Source of the DNA: Prochlorococcus sp. MIT 1341
GTDB taxonomy: Bacteria; Cyanobacteriota; Cyanobacteriia; PCC-6307; Cyanobiaceae
Direction: 5' to 3'
Length of the DNA stretch: 64,000 nucleotides
Assembly: GCF_034092415.1 (NCBI RefSeq)
Contig: NZ_CP139304.1
Coordinates: 1,658,001-1,722,000, forward strand
In this document: positions 9,469-17,308 of the stretch, piece after piece
How positions within the stretch are numbered: position 1 is the first letter of the stretch
Layout: each line of letters opens with the position of its first letter
The notes under the pieces: generated by a model
The model's database searches: none
The model's input: only the letters and a program-made list of their open reading frames with translations
Told to the model about the DNA's origin: nothing
Program-made: the position numbers and the translations under genes

Positions 9469-9572
9469 AATACCCCCACAGACCCTGCAGCTAAACCAAT
9501 GGCTAAGAAGAAAGTAAATTCAATTAACTCGCGAAATGGCGAATTTAGCGCAATAGAAATTTGGTGAGACAT
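9465..9572 (-). CDS. 35-residue single-span membrane peptide
   Basis: ATG start, one membrane helix (FTFFLAIGLAAGSVGVL), with a short polar N-terminus (MSHQISIALNSPFRELIE). It overlaps the next gene by 4 bp. Size and shape match small photosystem or cytochrome subunits, but the sequence does not match PetG, PetL, PetM, PetN or Psb peptides that I can recall. Treated as unknown. Confidence 0.5.
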   Translation of the reverse strand: MSHQISIALNSPFRELIEFTFFLAIGLAAGSVGVL

Positions 9573-9658
9573 TTGTATTGATTAATTGATAGAGAATAAG
9601 TAGGTTTAGTTGATTTAGCACGGGGGCTTTGATTTTTAATCCTGTAAGTTTAATGGCC

Positions 9659-9838
9659 TCAAAAAAGGAAAATACCTTTTGCTTGAAAGAAGATATGTAT
9701 ACCAGGATTATGAAGATATTGATAATGAAAAAATAAGACTAGAAAAGCCGAAAGCAATGAAATTCTAGCCAATAACCTATAGAAAGAATCGATGTATCCT
9801 ATAGGGGGCTGAGGAGTAATTAGAGTTGATAAAATCAT
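9659..9838 (-). CDS. 59-residue membrane protein, unknown
   Basis: ATG start with a hydrophobic segment (LLARISLLSAFLVLFFHYQ) flanked by a proline-rich N-terminus (STLITPQPPIGYID). There is no Shine-Dalgarno, as is common here. It belongs to the same minus-strand small-gene run as the hli genes. No family recognised. Confidence 0.45.
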   Translation of the reverse strand: MILSTLITPQPPIGYIDSFYRLLARISLLSAFLVLFFHYQYLHNPGIHIFFQAKGIFLF

Positions 9839-9882
9839 GAAAAATTAGGTTAAATTAATTTAGAAAGGTATCTCAATATTTT

Positions 9883-10056
9883 TCACTTCCTGAATCCAAG
9901 TTGAATCTGGCCAGAATCGACTAGTTCCCCAAGCTTTAATGAAGTAGCTTGCTCACACTTTGAGAAATTCAATTGGTTTATAGCTACCCAATTTAATTCA
10001 TCTTGGGTAATAATTCCACTAGATATGGAGGTTAAAAATAATGTACCAATACTCAT
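9883..10056 (-). CDS. 57-residue conserved-looking picocyanobacterial protein
   Basis: ATG start with GAGG about 11 bases upstream. The sequence (SSGIITQDELNWVAINQ then KLGELVDSGQIQLG) resembles a short protein I recall from Synechococcus and Prochlorococcus with the same TxxELxW and GxLxDxGxIxLG pattern. It appears soluble and helical with a C-terminal turn. It lies directly downstream of the hli genes, so a light-stress link is inferred from position only. Confidence 0.65.
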   Translation of the reverse strand: MSIGTLFLTSISSGIITQDELNWVAINQLNFSKCEQATSLKLGELVDSGQIQLGFRK

Positions 10057-10068
10057 TTGTAAGATGCC

Positions 10069-10146
10069 TCAGTGGGAATACGAAGCGGACCTTTTGCAGA
10101 TCCCAATCATAAATTGTTTGATAGGCTTGAAGGGGTCTAATTCCAT
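10069..10146 (-). CDS. 25-residue open frame, doubtful
   Basis: ATG start with AGGA just upstream. The product begins MELDPFKPIKQFMIG. It fits neatly between the second hli gene and the 57-residue gene, which is the only support. It may be untranslated spacer. Confidence 0.22.
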   Translation of the reverse strand: MELDPFKPIKQFMIGICKRSASYSH

Positions 10147-10150
10147 AGTC

Positions 10151-10258
10151 CTAAAAAATACCCGGAATGATTTGCCCAGTGAAGGCGTAAGTTCCTAGAG
10201 CAGAAAAGATACCGATCATCGCGCATCTTCCATTTAGCAGTTCAGAGGTTTTGTTCAT
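10151..10258 (-). CDS. hli: high-light-inducible (Hli) chlorophyll-binding protein, short
   Basis: 35 residues from ATG: the ELLNGRCAMIGIFSA motif is the chlorophyll-a/b-binding signature (E, N and R ligands, GxxAMxG pattern), followed by the typical TGQIIPG end. Hli proteins are single-helix thylakoid proteins that bind chlorophyll and carotenoid and protect photosystems under light or nutrient stress. A longer frame runs upstream, but it reads antisense-like sequence across the next hli gene, so this ATG is preferred. It is the second of two tandem hli genes. Confidence 0.85.
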   Translation of the reverse strand: MNKTSELLNGRCAMIGIFSALGTYAFTGQIIPGIF

Positions 10259-10284
10259 TATTATGCGATATGTTAGTGATTTTG

Positions 10285-10425
10285 TTAAACAATTCCAGGG
10301 ACGATCTGACCTGTTGATATGTATGCACCAACTAAAGCCCATAGTCCCATCATTGCGGCCCATCCATTAATGCGTTCAGCAAGAAACGGATTGGCAACAG
10401 CATCAAGTTGTGGAGAGTTTTTCAT
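10285..10425 (-). CDS. hli: high-light-inducible (Hli) chlorophyll-binding protein
   Basis: 46 residues from ATG. AERINGWAAMMGLWA is the Hli helix, with tryptophan at the place of the usual arginine after NG, a known variant in picocyanobacterial Hli proteins. It ends in TGQIVPGIV like its neighbour. It is the promoter-proximal gene of the small-gene run; the 26-bp gap to the next hli suggests co-transcription. Expected to sit in the thylakoid membrane and dissipate or carry excitation energy under stress. Confidence 0.88.
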   Translation of the reverse strand: MKNSPQLDAVANPFLAERINGWAAMMGLWALVGAYISTGQIVPGIV

Positions 10426-10932
10426 TGGAGAAAGGTGAAAAAATGTCGCTCGTCGATGAGCTGTGAAGAACTATAACGAATTATATTACGGAGTGTGACG
10501 GTTCGGCTTGCCGTATTTAGCCTAAGTATAGCTAAAATTGCTTTAGACTACCTACAATTAAAGCCTCTGGCCCACTTGTTTTTGGTATATATTTTTTATA
10601 TTTATATTTTTTATTTAGACCCTCAACGTAAAAATTTAAAGGCAAATTTTACCTGGTACCTAAAATAGCTTCCTAGTTTGAGACATCGATCTGTTTTATT
10701 GTCAGGCATAGATTTCAATTTTGATTCACTATCTGACGTGGCTTTGAGGAAGCTAAAGATAGGTGAATATGATAAGTAAAACGTTTTAGAAAGCTCTAGC
10801 TATTCTTGCTTCTCCATTTGAGTTGATAGCTTTTAAGCTTTATATCCAAGCAGTTTCTTTCGTCACATTAATGAAGCTTGTCGAAAATAGGGATTTTAGG
10901 AGGCTTTGTATTACAAGGCTTTTGCCTCTTTT
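10426..10932. other. AT-rich intergenic, no gene seen
   Basis: Upstream region of the hli cluster and downstream of a small minus-strand gene. No supported frame. It should contain the hli promoter on the minus strand, but I cannot place it with confidence. Confidence 0.4.
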
Positions 10933-11085
10933 TTATAAAACCCCTTTCTTTGGTTTGTCTTTGTATGGTTGGTCTCCAATGTCAGGTGGCACGGTTTTGC
11001 TTTTCTCTGAGACGACGGCGCCTCCCATCCCACCCATTAAATTTTTAATCCATGCCTTAACCCTGGCAGTTACAGATTCAGCCAT
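10933..11085 (-). CDS. 50-residue basic glycine/proline protein, unknown
   Basis: ATG start. A helical N-terminus (ESVTARVKAWIKNLMGGMGG) is followed by a polar tail with EKSKTVPPDIGDQPYKDKPK. Amino-acid use looks like a real gene, while the longer plus-strand frame over the same bases looks like its shadow. No family recognised. Confidence 0.5.
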   Translation of the reverse strand: MAESVTARVKAWIKNLMGGMGGAVVSEKSKTVPPDIGDQPYKDKPKKGVL

Positions 11086-11106
11086 ACCTTTCAATGGATT
11101 CAAGAA

Positions 11107-11211
11107 CTAACTCAAATTAACTTCTTTTCTCGAACTCAACAATTCATTGGGAGGACGGTCTGCATAGTCAGCATAAGAGCTGTAAATGTCTTCGTAGAGT
11201 TGCTCAAGAAG
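11107..11211 (-). pseudogene. C-terminal remnant of a small gene
   Basis: The frame reads LLEQLYEDIYSSYADYADRP then PNELLSSRKEVNLS and a stop, which looks like real protein, but there is no start in frame. The preceding bases in another frame read DVYDFL, so a one-base indel could have broken a longer gene. Chance cannot be excluded. Confidence 0.3.
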
Positions 11212-11598
11212 TCATAGACATCGCTCTAGTTGTCGAAACTACGGGGTAATGCCCTCCTTTTTTCCATCTTGACGGATTGTGCAAGATCTCATTTGACTGG
11301 TTTTGTTAAGTCTTGGAGTCGAAACCATTGTCATTTTCTTTGTACGCATAGTTCAGTAGACAAAACCTTCGACAAGGTTTTCTTTATTGCTCCACTTGTT
11401 TCTGATTGGTTTCTCCTCTTTTCCCTTGATCATTTCTAAGTTGGATAAAGCTTCGCTGAGGCTCTCATTTTTGAGGCCTAAGCATTTCATACATGCAGGT
11501 TGAACAATCCTGGGATGTTTTCAAAAGAACGAATTAGCCACGCTTACAGTTGGTTTCTGTAATTGTGTTATCAATTCCTTCTTTATGGTTTTTTGACC
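11212..11598. other. intergenic with only shadow-like frames
   Basis: A 69-codon plus frame here is low in protein-like composition and is not called. No RNA gene or repeat is seen. Confidence 0.35.
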
Positions 11599-11844
11599 AT
11601 GTCTACTCAGGAGCTGCTAGAGGACTCTCTTCAGGACCCAGCAATAGGAGATACCTCCAGATTTCAATGGCATGCCACTCCAGTTGGAATTGCTGCATTG
11701 TGCAAAGAGAAGGAGGCTTGTCTTTCAGAAGATTTCTATGCGAATGCAATTACAGAGGGATTAGCAGTTGGGCTCGATCTCTCTAGGGAGGAAAGGGAAT
11801 CCCATTACTCTAAAAAAGGCTTGGTAATTCTCTTTTACTCGTAG
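11599..11844 (+). CDS. 81-residue protein, unknown
   Basis: The ATG start gives STQELLEDSLQDPAIGDTS and then a helical part with CKEKEACLSEDFYANAITEG and LDLSREERESHYSKK. Acid/base balance and lack of rare runs favour a real gene. The longer frame upstream of this ATG is hydrophobic and unlikely. No membrane span, no recognised domain. Confidence 0.5.
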   Translation: MSTQELLEDSLQDPAIGDTSRFQWHATPVGIAALCKEKEACLSEDFYANAITEGLAVGLDLSREERESHYSKKGLVILFYS

Positions 11845-11944
11845 GAGTGAGGTTCTCTGTCTTGGATTGCTTTTCAATTTCAATTCGATTCTCATTACCT
11901 GAGAGAAGCTGATAGGCACACCAAGGGAAGTTTCCATAAGCCAT
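11810..11944 (-). CDS. 44-residue open frame, doubtful
   Basis: ATG start reading AYGNFPWCAYQLLSGNENR then a charged tail. Its 3' end overlaps the end of the plus-strand 81-residue gene by 35 bases. Composition is plausible but there is no ribosome site or family support. Confidence 0.25.
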   Translation of the reverse strand: MAYGNFPWCAYQLLSGNENRIEIEKQSKTENLTPTSKRELPSLF

Positions 11945-12229
11945 TAGTGCATGCCATTCGTGGAGGGAATGGGAGGAATAACTTTTCATTTGTATTCAGT
12001 TTGGACTAAAGCAATACCTATTTTTTTTATTAAAAAGAGCTTTTATGGCGGATGAAAAAGCTATTGCAAAAACCTTTGGCATTGCGAGTGTTGTGTGAAT
12101 CAACTGAATTTGGCAATCCAGTTGATTCGAGTTGTTTTTTACGAACTTAAAAATTAGAAGGTGGCTTTTCGCTATAGATGCTTGTATTGCAGTCGATTTG
12201 CTTTCTTCTGGCGAGCTCTATTGGCCCCA

Positions 12230-12336
12230 CAAAAAAAAAAGGCCCCTCGCAAATGCTTTGGGCCTGGGTGATGGGGACACTATTTCTAAGCGACTTTGAG
12301 CCGTAATTCAAGTCCCAGATGCGACGTGATTTGGAA
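12230..12336 (-). ncRNA. repeated non-coding element, copy A, with terminator-like 3' end
   Basis: Read on the minus strand, the element ends in GGCCC, a short inner GC pair, GGGGCC and a run of T, which is an intrinsic terminator. Upstream of that lie CCCCATCAC and CGGCTCAA with a small TTGA/TCAA pairing. The same blocks in the same order recur at 25.9 kb on the same strand. No protein is encoded. I interpret it as the 3' end of a small RNA or of a conserved untranslated region. Confidence 0.5.
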
Positions 12337-12430
12337 TGCTTATTCCGCTACCTATGGTGTAGCTCTCTCTGAAAATTAAGGCTTAGTACTCATTACACAG
12401 AGTGATCTTCTTACTAGCCTCAGCGTGGCT

Positions 12431-12494
12431 GGGTGATGGGGATCAAACAGCTTACGAGGGTAAAAGCCTCCGTTCTGCATGCGGAGGCTTTTTA
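12431..12494 (+). terminator. partial repeat block followed by strong plus-strand terminator
   Basis: GGGTGATGGGGAT repeats the core of the element at 12.27 kb. It is followed by a hairpin with arms AAAGCCTCCG (from 12463) and CGGAGGCTTT and a T-run ending near 12494. The hairpin has a 10-bp stem and 9-base loop, a typical intrinsic terminator for plus-strand transcription. No plus-strand gene ends immediately before it, so a small RNA between the two hairpins is possible. Confidence 0.6.
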
Positions 12495-12612
12495 TTTGGC
12501 TGAGTAGACTTTCTTGGCTAAAGCAATAAATTGTTTTCAGAGACCACTGCCTCTATTTCAAAAAAATATCCAAAACTTGTAACCAAGGAGCTTAGGTTCC
12601 TACATTCTGTTG

Positions 12613-12762
12613 ATGTCAGTTTCTATAGCTGCAAAAGTATTTGTCCCGTTTAGCGGATTAGTTGCTGCCAAAGGCTTTAAAGCATTCAGTTTTGTCATCA
12701 GAGCCTCTTACTTAAAGATTCTCAAGAAATTTCCCTGGCTAATACTGATGCTTCTTGATTAG
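12613..12762 (+). CDS. 49-residue small membrane-type protein, doubtful
   Basis: ATG start. The product alternates hydrophobic and basic residues (SIAAKVFVPFSGLVAAKGFK, later KKFPWLILMLLD). A real small protein is possible; no family recognised. Confidence 0.35.
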   Translation: MSVSIAAKVFVPFSGLVAAKGFKAFSFVIRASYLKILKKFPWLILMLLD

Positions 12763-12971
12763 GGAATGCCCCAGTGAAGCTTGAAGAGAGTCCTTTGGAA
12801 AAAGAACCTCTATGAGTCATTCCTACCTAAAGGTGACACTCTTTTTTCTTCTTCAATGATTTATTAGACAATTAGCTCTCCGGGTGGGAGCCCTATTGAA
12901 ATGCGAAAACGATTGCGAATGGGTTTGAACTATTCCTCCTGTTTAATTGGGGTAACAGCCTTTAATTTCTC

Positions 12972-13091
12972 ATGAGTGAGCAGTTAATTGCATTCATATC
13001 AAAGGACTTGGATGAGAGGTTTCGGCTTTATAGTTTTTTTGATCAGGAACCCGCTCAAGAGAGCACGTGTAACAACTACCAGAATGGATAA
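12972..13091 (+). CDS. 39-residue protein, possibly truncated
   Basis: ATG start reading SEQLIAFISKDLDERFRLYS then FFDQEPAQESTCNNYQNG. The first 25 residues look strongly protein-like and helical; the end looks arbitrary, so the gene may be a shortened version of a longer one. Function unknown. Confidence 0.4.
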   Translation: MSEQLIAFISKDLDERFRLYSFFDQEPAQESTCNNYQNG

Positions 13092-13502
13092 ACAAGCTAG
13101 GGCAACGCATAGAGGGCAGTGTGGAAATCCCATTTATTAGTAGCTCCAGAAAGTTGTATTTCCTTTCTAGCTTTTTAGCAGGCCTTTTCGAATAGTGTTT
13201 AGCTTGTGTTGATGAGCGATGGAAGAATTAATTAAAAGGTTGGCAGAGCTTCATAACAGAGCCCAATCTTGACAAGGCATTTTGCTATCCCAAGCCAAAA
13301 GATAACAAACCGCTTCTTTAGTGGTTTTCGCTCATTAAAAAAAAATATTTTTAGATCAAGTACTCACCCAATTACTCCAAGTATTAGTCTCGCTAAGCTA
13401 TTTAGTTTGAACCTTCTCACCACAAGAACATTCTTCAAGGGGGCAAATAGAATTGATTCTCTCCCTTTTAATGAATTAGCCTTTTAAAGCTATCTAAATC
13501 AG
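13092..13502. other. intergenic, micro-frames only
   Basis: A 17-codon frame at 13219 (MEELIKRLAELHNRAQS) looks like the start of a helical protein but stops at once. The longer frame at 13.27-13.49 kb is not protein-like. Nothing is called. Confidence 0.3.
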
Positions 13503-13640
13503 ATGACCGAAAAAAAGCCTTACATATGGAAAGACCTATTTGTTGATGCTGCAATTGTTGCTGTATTTCTTGGTGGAGCTCTTTTAATTATTGGCTCATT
13601 CCCAGAGTTTTTTGGGAAATTCCTTTCATTCTTGAAATAG
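13503..13640 (+). CDS. 45-residue single-span membrane protein
   Basis: ATG start. A charged N-terminus (TEKKPYIWKDLFVD) is followed by one membrane helix (AAIVAVFLGGALLIIGSF) and a short tail (PEFFGKFLSFLK). The pattern is that of a genuine small membrane protein. Function unknown. Confidence 0.55.
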   Translation: MTEKKPYIWKDLFVDAAIVAVFLGGALLIIGSFPEFFGKFLSFLK

Positions 13641-14095
13641 AGGACTTTTAGCTTTGGGAGATGCTCCTAAAAACACTTATTGTTGATTCAGTTATGCCTC
13701 TATGGTGTTGCGTTCATAGGTTTGAATTAGCTGCAAAATTCGTGCTCCTGAGAAGTAGATGGAGGATGTCAAAAATAATTGGCTTCTTTAGAACGAGCCG
13801 AAGGCAGAACACCCAAATATCGAGACCAATCGAGAGTTTTAATTTGGATTAATTGAAATAGCTCGTTTTGCTAGGTGGAGAACTTTTGAAATGTCTTGCA
13901 AAGCTTTGAAAAGTTTAAGGGATCCCTTCTGATTTCTTGAAACTATTGTTTCTTATTGCTTATGTGGCCAGTAGTGGGTCTCTTGTCTATCGAGGTGCTC
14001 GGCGAGAGTTGTTAGTGCTTTGAATAAATTTTAAAGAGAAATTTGTGATATCCGTCAACCTTTTCGATAATTTAGTTAGAAGGTATGAAGAACCT
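13641..14095. other. intergenic, no supported gene
   Basis: A 63-codon plus frame has no recognisable features. The last 51 bases are open in frame with the nitroreductase and could be part of it if the GTG at 14045 is used. Confidence 0.35.
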
Positions 14096-14641
14096 ATGGA
14101 CTTACAAGAAGCAATAAAAAACCGGAGAACAATTCATTCTTTTAATACCAAGAAGGTTCCAGAAATAATTATTGAACGGGCAATAGAGGCAGCTAATTTT
14201 GCCCCTTGCCATATGCATACTTTTCCATGGCGTTTTACTAGCCTCCAAATGCAGAAAAGACAATTGCTTGTCCAGTTAGCTTTAGAGCTCAAGTTTGAGA
14301 ATTGTTCACCAGATCAAATTAGCAAGGGGAAAATCTTAAAAAAGATGCTGAATCCCTCTCACCTGCTTGTCGTTAGTCAGGTAGTTAATGCTGATCCCAA
14401 AAGGAAGTTAGAAGATTATGCGGCTTGTGCGTGCGCCATCCAAAATCTATCTCTTTCACTTGTGGGCGAGGGTGTAGGGAGTAAATGGTCCACTGGAAAA
14501 ATTACTACAGATAAAAATACCTATAAAATTGTTGGGATTGATCAGGGTGAAGAAGAAATTATTGGTTTTATATGGGTTGGATATGGCGAAGCACCTCTTG
14601 AAATAAAACGGCCTTTAATTTCGTCTATTTTTCGACGATAA
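14096..14641 (+). CDS. nitroreductase-family protein
   Basis: 181 residues from the ATG chosen because family members begin just before the FMN-binding arginine-rich motif, seen here as MDLQEAIKNRRTIHSF. EAANFAPCHMHTFPWRF is the second conserved block, and the C-terminal GFIWVGYGE matches the end of the FMN site. Such enzymes reduce nitro groups, quinones or related compounds with NAD(P)H and usually act as dimers. A GTG 51 bases upstream would add 17 residues. The gene stands alone. Substrate not predictable. Confidence 0.8.
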   Translation: MDLQEAIKNRRTIHSFNTKKVPEIIIERAIEAANFAPCHMHTFPWRFTSLQMQKRQLLVQLALELKFENCSPDQISKGKILKKMLNPSHLLVVSQVVNADPKRKLEDYAACACAIQNLSLSLVGEGVGSKWSTGKITTDKNTYKIVGIDQGEEEIIGFIWVGYGEAPLEIKRPLISSIFRR

Positions 14642-14791
14642 TGGCTCTGTAGTTATTAATCCAACCAGGTTTCATAAAGCTTAGAAGGAAATTTTGATTC
14701 TCAGTAAAGTCTTGCCATCACTTTAAAAGGCTTTCAAATTAGCTAATGCGAAAGTATTTTTGTCCCATTGGAGCTACAGGCTTCAATTTGA

Positions 14792-14995
14792 TTATTGAGA
14801 CTCTTCTTTTATCCATTCTCTATACCATTGACGATCGTCAAGCCACCGAATTATTGGCCAATTAATAAGAGTGGTAAGAATTAGAATTAGGAAATTTGAA
14901 AATTGCTCAGAGAAATTAGCAAAAAGAAGAGTTGGGACAACAGCCATTATTGCTGCTGTAAGCAAAGCTCTTCTAGGGGACATTTTCCTACGCAT
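14792..14995 (-). CDS. 67-residue two-span membrane protein
   Basis: ATG start. A basic N-terminus (RRKMSPRRA) is followed by two hydrophobic helices (ALLTAAIMAVVPTLLFA and FLILILTTLINWPIIRWL) and a charged end (DDRQWYREWIKEESQ). The topology and composition suggest a real membrane protein. No family recognised. Confidence 0.6.
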   Translation of the reverse strand: MRRKMSPRRALLTAAIMAVVPTLLFANFSEQFSNFLILILTTLINWPIIRWLDDRQWYREWIKEESQ

Positions 14996-15303
14996 TGTTT
15001 TGTTTGCTGAAAAGTTTGAATAGAATTTTTTGAGTGAAGGTTCTGGTTTCTTCTAATATCGCGTGTATTAAAATTCCTAAATGGAAATTTACATAGCTAA
15101 AAGTATCTATTGTATCTACTCGGGTGGAAGTTAAACATGCTTGTGAGGAGCTAAAGGTTCATAATAACGCTTAGGTCACGCTCATAAGAAGGATGACTTA
15201 AGAAATGTAATCCAATTATTCTTTACACGTGTTTTCTCTGCCCCGGAGACAAGTATTTGCTGGAAAAGTGTAAGATATGCTAATTCATCCTGGCTCATAA
15301 GGT
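14996..15303. other. intergenic, no gene seen
   Basis: Separates two divergent genes; presumably carries both promoters. No convincing frame or structure. Confidence 0.35.
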
Positions 15304-16170
15304 TTGTTTGGCATTATTTCTGCTTTATTAGCAGCCAGTTCTTGGACATATGCTTGTTTCTTATGGAGGCAGCAGACCAAATGGTTTTCTGCTTTACAAA
15401 TTAATATTATAAAGAATATAATTGCATTCGTAGTATTCTTTCCAGCCTTATTAATTTTTGATTTTGATTCAAGCTTTAAAGCGATATTTATTCTTTTACT
15501 AAGTGGTATCATCGGAATAGCTTTAGGTGATTCTTTTTATATAACTTCGTTGAAGATAATAGGAACACGTAGAACTCTTACCGTTGAAGCTTTTTCCCCG
15601 ATTTGTGCAACGATTTTAGGCTCTGTGATTTTACAGGAAATGCCATCATTAAAAGTATCTGCAGGTATTTTCATAGTAAGCATTTCTTTGCTAGGTGTGG
15701 CACTTCATAGAACGAAAAGTAATCAGATTTTGGAAGCTAATATCTCTAAAATGAAAGGCTTTGCTTTTGCTTTTCTTTCTGTATTATGTGCTGTGATTGC
15801 AGCAACTTTGTCAAGGTTCGTACTCACAAATTCTGATCTAAACCCATTCCAAACTACGGAGATTAGATTGCTCGGTGGTATTATCGGCTTATTCCCCTTT
15901 ATTGAGAGGGATTTAATTACATCAATAAAAAAATTGCCTTCAAAAAACAAGTCTAGCCTTATAAAGGCAACTTTTTTGGGGACAAATTTAGGAATATTGT
16001 TTCAGCAAAATGTTTTTAGAACATTACCTCTTGGATTAGGGTGGACACTCTTGAGTACATCGCCTGTAATTTCACTTTTTGTAGCAAAAGAAGAAGGAGA
16101 GAAGCTTGATTGGGAAACTTTACTTTTAACTACAATGACAATATTTGGTATTGGAATAGTTTTGATCTGA
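15304..16170 (+). CDS. EamA/DMT-superfamily transporter
   Basis: 288 residues with about ten hydrophobic helices arranged as two EamA repeats of about 140 residues. The first repeat holds IIGIALGDSFYITSLKIIG and the second ILFQQNVFRTLPLGLGWTL, in matching places. Proteins of this superfamily exchange or export small metabolites such as amino acids or nucleotide precursors across the inner membrane. The start is TTG; no better ATG lies upstream of the first helix. The substrate is unknown. Confidence 0.75.
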   Translation: MFGIISALLAASSWTYACFLWRQQTKWFSALQINIIKNIIAFVVFFPALLIFDFDSSFKAIFILLLSGIIGIALGDSFYITSLKIIGTRRTLTVEAFSPICATILGSVILQEMPSLKVSAGIFIVSISLLGVALHRTKSNQILEANISKMKGFAFAFLSVLCAVIAATLSRFVLTNSDLNPFQTTEIRLLGGIIGLFPFIERDLITSIKKLPSKNKSSLIKATFLGTNLGILFQQNVFRTLPLGLGWTLLSTSPVISLFVAKEEGEKLDWETLLLTTMTIFGIGIVLI

Positions 16171-16334
16171 TTGATTTTGAGACTATTAAAAGCTTCAGAT
16201 CGAAATTCAGGTAGTACAAGAACATTCGATACATATTTTGTTTTCACTGGATATTGGTTTTTTGTTATATTCGGAACTCTCTTTTAAAGTTGAACTAAAG
16301 TATATTCATATATTCACTTCAACCTGATTTTCCC

Positions 16335-17000
16335 TTGACTAATTATTTGATAACAGGCTCAAACCGAGGAATAGGATTGGAATATTGTCGTCAACTGAAA
16401 AAAAGAGGACATGATGTTATTGCCACATGCCGAGACTCTTCTCCCGAATTAGATCAACTTGGAGTAAGAGTTGAATCAGGGGTTGATATTACCTCAGGAG
16501 CATCTGTGGTGAAGCTTAAAGAGAAGTTAGAAGGCAAGTGCATAGATGTTTTGATTCAAAATGCAGGTATTGCAGAATTTAATTCTTTATCAAATCTTGA
16601 CCCTGAAAGTGTTATTCGTCAGTTTGAGGTGAATGCATTAAGTCCTTTATGCCTTACACATGCATTTCTTGGAAATATGAGAATGGGCTCCAAAGTTGCA
16701 CTTATGACAAGCCGGATGGGATCCATCGAGGACAATGCATCTGGTGGCTCTTATGGCTATCGGATGTCTAAGGTTGCACTTTGTATGGTAGGCAAATCTT
16801 TATCAATTGACCTAAAGTCACGAGGAATTGCTGTGGCTATTTTGCATCCTGGCTTAGTAAGTACACGGATGACCGGGTTTACTCCTAACGGGATTACCCC
16901 AGAACAATCAGTTAATGGACTTCTTTCAAGAATTGACTTATTAACACTTGAGAATTCAGGTACTTTTTGGCACTCTAATGGAGAAATTCTTCCTTGGTAA
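16335..17000 (+). CDS. short-chain dehydrogenase/reductase (SDR)
   Basis: 221 residues. The N-terminal TGSNRGIG is the NAD(P)-binding motif, NAG (IQNAGIAE) follows the fourth strand, MTSRMGS holds the catalytic serine and YGYRMSK the catalytic tyrosine and lysine. LHPGLVSTRM is the usual C-terminal motif. It is on the short side and resembles the C-factor-like SDR branch. Start TTG. It would reduce or oxidise an alcohol or ketone; substrate unknown. It follows the EamA gene by 164 bases on the same strand. Confidence 0.82.
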   Translation: MTNYLITGSNRGIGLEYCRQLKKRGHDVIATCRDSSPELDQLGVRVESGVDITSGASVVKLKEKLEGKCIDVLIQNAGIAEFNSLSNLDPESVIRQFEVNALSPLCLTHAFLGNMRMGSKVALMTSRMGSIEDNASGGSYGYRMSKVALCMVGKSLSIDLKSRGIAVAILHPGLVSTRMTGFTPNGITPEQSVNGLLSRIDLLTLENSGTFWHSNGEILPW

Positions 17001-17308
17001 TTTCTTTTGAGCTAGTCAGCTTTTGATAGGACCATCATAAAATATCTATGCTTTTCCTATAAGTTTTCGCCTTATTAAACAGTATTTTTTCCTTTCTAAT
17101 AGGAGATTTTTCTCAAATCCATTCATTTAGGGTAAGCAACTTTGGATTTAATACACCTTCAAGTTCCTGACTTTTTGGATTCATTCATATAGGCCTCTAA
17201 GGCATAATGGTTATATAGAAGAAACTGGATCCTAATCCAACTATCGACTTTCGCTATTCACTTTAGTAAAAGTTTCTAAACTTGTACACGCAACATCATG
17301 GTAAAGAA
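17001..17308. other. intergenic with a tRNA-like but unconvincing stretch
   Basis: Around 17188-17265 the sequence has a D-arm-like GGCATAATGG and an anticodon-like arm but no acceptor stem or proper T-arm, so no tRNA is called. A TTG at 17282 is open in frame with the next gene. Confidence 0.35.

Noticed and set aside
13269-13487. 72-codon plus frame
   Set aside because: Serine/phenylalanine-rich, no start support and no protein-like pattern.
13661-13852. 63-codon plus frame
   Set aside because: Composition irregular, no ribosome site, no recognisable feature.
17188-17265. tRNA-like stretch
   Set aside because: Has a D-arm-like and an anticodon-like part, but no closing acceptor stem and no proper T-arm.
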